Assembly: GCF_003597395.2 (NCBI RefSeq)
Contig: NC_133778.1
Span: 14,532,795 to 14,596,794, forward strand
Length of the DNA: 64,000 bases
From: Chelonoidis abingdonii
Taxonomy: Eukaryota > Chordata > Testudines > Testudinidae
Direction: 5' to 3'
A program made the translations under genes and the position numbers. This document shows positions 58,343 to 64,000 of this stretch, piece after piece. Under the pieces are notes generated by a model. The model was given only the letters and a program-made list of their open reading frames with translations, searched no databases and had not been told where the DNA came from. Each line of letters begins with the position of its first letter. Position 1 is the first letter of the stretch.

Positions 58343-59226
58343 CAGTAACTCCGCATTTAACGTTGTCCCACTTAATATTGTTTCAATGTTACGTCCCTGC
58401 TCAATTAGGGAACATGCTTGTTTAAGGTTGTGTAATGCTCCCTCATAACATCGTTTGACTGCCTGCTTGTAAGATTCCGTGGAAGAGCAGCAACTTTACA
58501 GGGGAGCATTGCACAAGTTCCACTTCTCCGCCTCCTCCCCCACCCTCCCAGTGCTTCCCCAGGGAACAGCTGTTTGGCAGCTGTTTGGCAACTCTTAGGA
58601 CTTTCAGGGAGGGAAGGGCAGGATCGGGGAAGCGCCCTGTCTCTGCTCCTCCCCCTCCCTCCCAGAAAATCCTAACCACCGCTAAACAGCTGTTTGGTGG
58701 CGCTTAGGATTTTCTGGGAGGAAGGGGGAGGAGTGGAGACGCAAGGCTTCCCTGTTCCTCTCCCTCCCAGCACTTCGCGTTTAGGACTTTCTGGGAGGGA
58801 GGGGCAGGAGCGGGGAAACGCTGCGTCTTCGCTCCTCCCCTGCCCTCCCAGAAAGTCCTAAGTACCATCAAACAGCTGTCTGGCAGTGCTTAGGACTTTG
58901 AGGGGGAGGGATGTGGCATGCTCCAGAGAGGAGGTGGAGTGGGGGCAGGGAAGAGGTGGGCCTCAAGTGGAGCGGGGACAAGAAGAGGTGGGCTTGGAGC
59001 ATTCTCTGCAAAATCTGAGCCTGTTCTCCTGGGAAGCTGCCACTGCTGCTGCAAAGGGGTAAGCCGGGGGCCTTTTGTCTGCACCCCCCCGAAATTTCCT
59101 TGGAACCTATCTCCCCCACCCCCATTTACATTAAATCTTATGGGACAATTGGATTCATTTTACATTGTTTCACTTAAAGTTGCATTTTTCAGGAACATAA
59201 CTACAACAGTAAGTGAGGAGTTACTG
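58343..59226. mobile_element. TA-flanked MITE, 884 bp, with internal palindromic repeats
   Basis: The left end CAGTAACTCCGCATTTAAC mirrors the right end GTAAGTGAGGAGTTACTG. TA lies at 58341-58342 and 59227-59228, as for Tc1/mariner-type elements. The interior repeats AAACAGCTGTTTGG and TTAGGACTTTCTGGGAGG in both orientations. Non-coding. Confidence 0.85.
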
Positions 59227-59302
59227 TACTTATTCTGTCTTCTCTCATCAAGCATTTCCTGAAAGTATCATTTTCTCAGTTCCTAGACATTAGCCTTTAC
59301 AT

Positions 59303-60246
59303 CAGGGGTCTCAAAGTCCTGGCCCATCGGCCATCTGCGGCCCGAGAACCTCTCCATTGCGGCCCGCGGAAACTTTTTAAAAAGTTCTTTCATCCGGCCC
59401 TGGTGGCCAGGGACTGCATGAAGCCAAGGGAGTGAGAGAAAAGGGTAGAAAATGGGCTGGGAGGTGGCATGACTTGTGAGGCTCCAATGACAGTGCGAGG
59501 GGGCACGCTGCCTCTGTTCCTGCTCTGGGCCAATGAGAGCTCTGGGGGATGGTGCCTCCACAGAGGCAATGTGCCTGGTTCCTGCAGATGAGATAAGGTG
59601 AAGAGAAGACGAAAGGGAAGAGGTTCTTTCTAACTCTTGGCACTGCAGATCTGTGTAAGGAAATGGGGCCCTTTATTTACTTTTTTACCTACTGTCCCAT
59701 GTAATATTGGTAGGCTGTGTAGGAGAGGCCATCTCAGCAGGATCACCAGGAAGCACTGAACTTGATGGGAGCATAATCCCAGACACACAGGGAGCGTTAG
59801 AACGACATATTGCCCCATCTCTTTAGAGTAGTAGCCATGCTCCTCACCCCCTGCATCCGACCAGTGGGCAGACCATGACTGTGCCTCCTCTTCAGCCCCT
59901 CTTGTGCCCAAGGAGGCCCAGCCCAGCAAGGTCCTGATGTCAGCAGAGCATGGGAAGGTGGACCGAACAGAACTATCTGATGCACACTTTGCTGCAGTCC
60001 CGAAGGTTTCAACTGCTCAGTCACTGAGGCCAACTATCAACAAACTAACAGAACTAAAGCATTGCCAGGTGTCTGGCAAACACTAAAAACTCTCTGGCAG
60101 GCGATGAAATTTCTAAGAAATTCAAAATAAAGAATACAATATAAACTTTTTATTTTCTGAACACCATCTTCGGTGACATTATTGGCCCGCTGGGAGGATT
60201 TGAGGTCTGGCACTGGCCCTGAAGTAAATTGAGTTTGAAACCCCTG
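59303..60246 (+). mobile_element. hAT element, 944 bp, with transposase C-terminal remnant
   Basis: Left CAGGGGTCTCAAAGTC and right GAGTTTGAAACCCCTG termini, flanked by CTTTACAT and CTTTATAC (6 of 8 alike). Near the right end (about 59940-60085, plus) the frame reads VDRTELSDAHFAAVPKVST and ends CQVSGKH. This resembles the C-terminal dimerisation region of hAT transposases (R..L.D.HL...L and a CQVS-type tail). The rest of the transposase is absent: an internally deleted derivative. Confidence 0.8.
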
Positions 60247-60589
60247 CTTTATACAATTGTGTAACATCCTCACTAGGAAACTATTTATCGTAACACTGAT
60301 TCATGGGCGGCAGAAAATGCCTTAGTGTGAGACTTAAAGAGCTCAATCTGTTTAATTTATCAAAAAAAAAAAAAAGAAGGATCAAGAGATGACTTGACTG
60401 TGGCGTGTAATCTCATAATACCAGGAACTGAGGCTTTGGGAAAATCTCCAAATATCACAAGCTTGTGATTTAATTGTGAGAGATGGCAACTCTGCAAATT
60501 AATTAATAATAATCATCTTCATTAAGATTAATTGGAAAACTTTCAGCTCTAGTGATTGATGCATATCAGTTTATATTAGAACAATGAAA

Positions 60590-62158
60590 AACAAGGGGGA
60601 AGGAATGCACCCAAAACCAGGGAAATAACAGATTAAAGAATATTTAGATAAGTTGGATGTATTCAGTTTGGCAGTGCCTGATGAAATTCATCCAAGGGTA
60701 CTTAAGGAACTAGCTGAAGCAATCTCGGAACCATTAGCAATTATCTTTGAAAACTCCTGGAGGATGGGTGAAAACTGCAGAAGGGCAAACATTGTAATTG
60801 TCTTTAAAAAGGGGAACAAAGAGGACTGGGGGAATCATAGACCAGTCAGTCTGACTTTGATACCTGGAAAAATATCAAAACAAATTATTAAATAATCACA
60901 TATTGTAATCACATGGAGGATAATAGCGTTATAAGGAATAGCCAGCATGGATTTGTCAAGAACAAATCATGCCACACTAACCTAATTTCCTTTCTTTGAC
61001 AGAGTTACTGGCCTAGTGGATAAGAAGAAGCAGTAGATATGATCTATCTAGGCTTTTGGCACAGTCCCACAGGATATTCTCATAAGCAAACTAGGGAAGT
61101 GTGATCTAGATGCAATTACTACAAGGCGGGTGCACAACTCGTTGAAAGACCATACTCAAAGAATAGTTGTCAGTGGTTCACTGCCAAACTTGGAGGGCAT
61201 GTACAGTGGAGTCCCACAGGGGTCTGTTCTGGGTCTAGTATACTATTCAGGATTTTCATAAATGACTTGGATAATGGAGTGGAGAGTATATGTATAAAAT
61301 TTGCAGATAACACCAAGCTGGGAAGGGTTGCAAGCACCTTGAAGGACAGGATTAGAATTCAAAATGTCCTTGACAAATTAGAGAATTTGTCTGAATTCAA
61401 CAACATGAAATTCAATAAAAACAAGTGCAAGGAAGGAAGGAAAAATCAACTGAACTCCCAAAAGAGGAATAACTGACTAGGTGGTAGTAAAGCTAAACAG
61501 GATCTGGGGGGTTATTCTGGGTCACAAATTGAATATGAGTCAACGTTGTGATGCAGCTATGAAAAAGGCTAATGTTATTCTTGAGTGTATTAACAGGAGT
61601 GTTATATGTAAAACATGGGAAGTAATTGTCCTACTCTCCTCAATGCGGATGAGACCTCAGCTGGAATACTGTGTCCAGTTCTGGGTGCTGCATTTCAGGA
61701 CAGATGTGGACAAATTGGAGATAATCCAGTGAAGAGCAACAGAAATGATAAAAGGTTTAGAAATCCTGACCTATGAGGAAAGGTTAAAAAACTGGACTTC
61801 TTTAGTCTTGAGAAAAGAAGACTAAGGGGGCACCTGGTAACAGTCTTCAAATATGTTAAGAGCTGTTATAGAGAGGAAAGTGATCAATTGCTCTCCATGA
61901 CCACTAAAGGTAGGACAAGAAGGAATGGGATTAATCTGAAGCAATGGAGATTTAAGTTAGATATTAAAAAAAGAACTTTCTAACTATAAGGTTAGTTAAA
62001 TTCTGGAACAGGCTTCCGAGGGAGGTTGTGGAATCTCCATCACTGGAAGCTTTTAAAAACATGTTAGAGAAACACCTGTCAAGGATGGTTGAGGTTTATT
62101 TGGCCCTACCTTGCCTTAGCACAGGGGGCTTTTCGACATTTCAAGGTCCCTTCCAGAT
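60590..62158 (+). mobile_element. CR1 LINE, 5'-truncated, decayed
   Basis: The first coding piece (60653-60895) holds PDEIHPRVLKELAEAIS and KKGNKEDWGNHRPVSLT, the conserved reverse transcriptase start. IKFADNTKLG at about 61300 is the catalytic block with Asp replaced by Asn, and the C-terminal LEYCVQFW is at about 61660. The 3' end (AAGGTCCCTTCCAG) is near 62155. It interrupts the duplicated segment described in the findings. Confidence 0.9.
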
Positions 62159-62289
62159 GCTTATTTCTTTTAACTGAAAGATGCAATTCTTCTTTACGTT
62201 TTTAAATTCCTCAAAACAGGGCCCCAAGAGCAGAGTCTGGTAGGTATTCTTTATCTGAGGAATAAATGTAAAGTTATGGCTCCGCAAAG

Positions 62290-63400
62290 TTACAGAACTT
62301 TTGTACTCTAATTGCCTGAAATAATATATTTCAGGTTAACTTAAAATAAAAAACCCTCCCATCTGACGCTTGTCCTCGCTTTTCTTCTCACCTTTGTGTG
62401 TCTCGCCTTCTGTGTCTCTCCTCCTTTTGTCATTCCTTCTCAGTTTAACAATGTAAAGTTTAAAAATATTTACATTACAAAAACATACAGATGTTTCATT
62501 ATAAGCCTATTATAGGCTTAGATGTACTAGAAAGGATTTGAAGTTACAAAAGCCTGCAGTGCACTTGATTACATGGATCCCTATTGTGCCAGAGGCTTTG
62601 GTAAGTAGAAATCTTTTATTCTTCAGGAGTAATTGTTAGAAGGAATACCTCTAAATATTTTGGTTTTTTTATATTGCAACAGATTTGGAGACACATAACC
62701 AGGAAAGAGGCATAAGCTTATTTAACAGAGAAGCTTTTAGTGAGTCAATTAACATACGTTCCAGCTCCATTTCTGGAATTTTAATGTGGTCCAAGGAGAC
62801 ATTATAATGAAATACATTTATAAACCACCTGTCAAGGAGCATCTCTATGTGCACACAATAAAATAAGTACAATGCACATGGGGCCTGGTTTTCAACAGAG
62901 CTCACCACTTAATAGCTCCCATTTGGGCACTTGAATGAAGACACCAGATTTCCAGAAATGCTCAGCTCAAACATCAGAAATAACAAGCCAACAAGCCCCA
63001 AGAGATCACCAACCAGAGCTAAAGGGTCAGGCAGTAAGGCGAATCCAAGAGCTCTTGGCAAACCTTTCAACAGACAAAATGGAATAATTCTCAATTAGTA
63101 CAAAGAATGGGGAAGGAAATGAGATGCATCTGTGTTTGCATACTGCACACTCTGGCAGGGAAGTGCTGTGTGTTGGACTGTATTTTTTCTGTGTGTATTG
63201 TGGCTCTCTGTGTGCCTGCTGCCCATTCTGGCAAGGAGGTGTCATGGCACAGTGCGGGGATGTATATACGTTTGCATGACACACTGGCAAGGAGCTGTGC
63301 GTGGCTGTGTGTGCTGCATACTCTGACAAGGTGTGCGTAGTGTATATTGTTGCTCACTGTGTCTGCTTCCAACTCAGGTACTGAGATATGTGGCTGTGTG
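62290..63400. other. Intergenic; GT-rich irregular repeat at 63125-63400
   Basis: A CTCTGGCAAGG-type unit recurs at about 63151, 63227, 63283 and 63321 in a GTGTGT-rich background, a degenerate minisatellite. 62290-63120 is unassigned. Open frames here have no recognised similarity. Confidence 0.45.
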
Positions 63401-63404
63401 TGCT

Positions 63405-64000
63405 TGTCATAAACAGATGGTAAAGGGTTAATGCCTCTTTTACCTGTAAAGGGTTAAGAAGTTCACCTAGCCTAGCTAACACCTGACCAGAGGAACCAAT
63501 GGGGGAACAAGATGTTTCAAAAGGAAGGAGGGAAGTTTTTCCTTTGTTTAGAGTATCAGTCAGAGTGAAAAAGATCAAGGAACCAGCCTCTTATCAGAGT
63601 AGTAAGTTTTAGAAAGGAATAAATAGATTTATGTTTATTTCTTTGTAACCTGTCTTACGCAATTAGAGGTAGAATCAAATTGGGTATTTTTTTGTGTGTA
63701 ATTAAATTTATGCCTAGGGGAACATCCTCTGTGCTTTGAATCTGTTGTCTGTGAGAGTAGCTGGTATGCTAATCTCTCCCAGAGGGTTTTCTTTTACCTT
63801 TCTTTTCTTTAATTAAGAAGCCTTTTTCTTAATACCTGATTGATTTTTCCTTGTTTTTAGATCCAAGGGGATTGGATCTGGACTCACCAGGGATTGGTGG
63901 GAGAAAGGAGGGAGGATGGTTAATTTCTCCTTGTTTTAAGATCCAAAGGATTGGATCTGAACTCACCAGGGAATTGGTGAAGGAGTCTCTCAAGGCTACC
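63405..64000 (+). mobile_element. LTR-like retroelement sequence running off the window
   Basis: Starts TGTCATAAACAGATGG and is related to the copy at 54220. It includes a tandem duplication of about 76 bases: 63845-63914 and 63922-63983 both carry GATCCAA.GG.ATTGGATCTG and a CTCACCAGGG block. No coding sequence lies within the window. Confidence 0.6.

Noticed and set aside
54220..64000. Two related LTR-like sequences in the same orientation as a possible provirus
   Set aside because: The copies are clearly diverged from each other, and the 9 kb between them is filled with hAT, TA-MITE, MIR and CR1 sequence with no retroviral genes, so they are separate insertions.
1..64000. CRISPR arrays, operons or prokaryotic-style defence systems
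   Set aside because: The window is vertebrate nuclear DNA; no regularly spaced direct repeats with unique spacers and no compact multi-gene cluster were seen.

Overview
This is a vertebrate nuclear genomic window, almost certainly from a turtle. The evidence is repeat content: several CR1 LINE copies, a tRNA-derived SINE with a CR1-like tail, many short hAT and PIF/Harbinger elements, and a repeat with chelonian-type sequence folded into an inverted pair at 9.2 kb. Protein-coding sequence is sparse and intron-split, and there are no operons or bacterial signals. Repeat family names are from memory of the sequences, not from a search.

I can support one gene, MYL1 (fast skeletal muscle myosin essential light chain, MLC1f/MLC3f), on the + strand from about 17.4 to 38.7 kb. 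All coding exons can be read with canonical GT/AG junctions and consistent phase. MLC1f starts at 17549 (exon 1), skips the two MLC3 exons and uses the exon at 29419. MLC3f starts from its own TATA promoter near 28.2 kb, takes its initiator Met from the exon ending at 28301, and uses the exon at 29136. Both then share the exons at 32583, 36088, 36769 and 37488, plus a 3' UTR exon at 38254. The predicted proteins are 188 aa (MLC1f) and 150 aa (MLC3f). A likely MLC-box/E-box promoter lies 5' of exon 1, a perfect MEF2 consensus lies upstream of the MLC3 start, and an E-box cluster 0.7 kb past the poly(A) site is a candidate for the known 3' MLC1/3 muscle enhancer.

Layout. 0-6.3 kb: decayed CR1 copies, a GC-rich inverted-terminus element nested in one of them, and a TA-flanked MITE. 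6.3-17.3 kb: mostly featureless intergenic DNA with MIR, CR1/L3 and palindromic fragments and one striking 51-bp fold-back. 17.3-38.7 kb: MYL1, with introns carrying hAT, Harbinger-like and C-rich elements. 38.7-64 kb: intergenic DNA with the candidate enhancer, a 1.8-kb Harbinger element with a decayed Myb/SANT-like coding remnant, hAT elements (one with a transposase C-terminal remnant), CR1, SINE and LTR-like copies, and a diverged duplicated segment at 58.0 and 60.4 kb.

I found no previously undescribed multi-gene system. The most worthwhile leads are regulatory (3' enhancer, two promoters, possible alternative C-terminus) and structural (fold-back, nested transposons, palindrome family). 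Long open frames in GC- or C-rich stretches are repeat artefacts.
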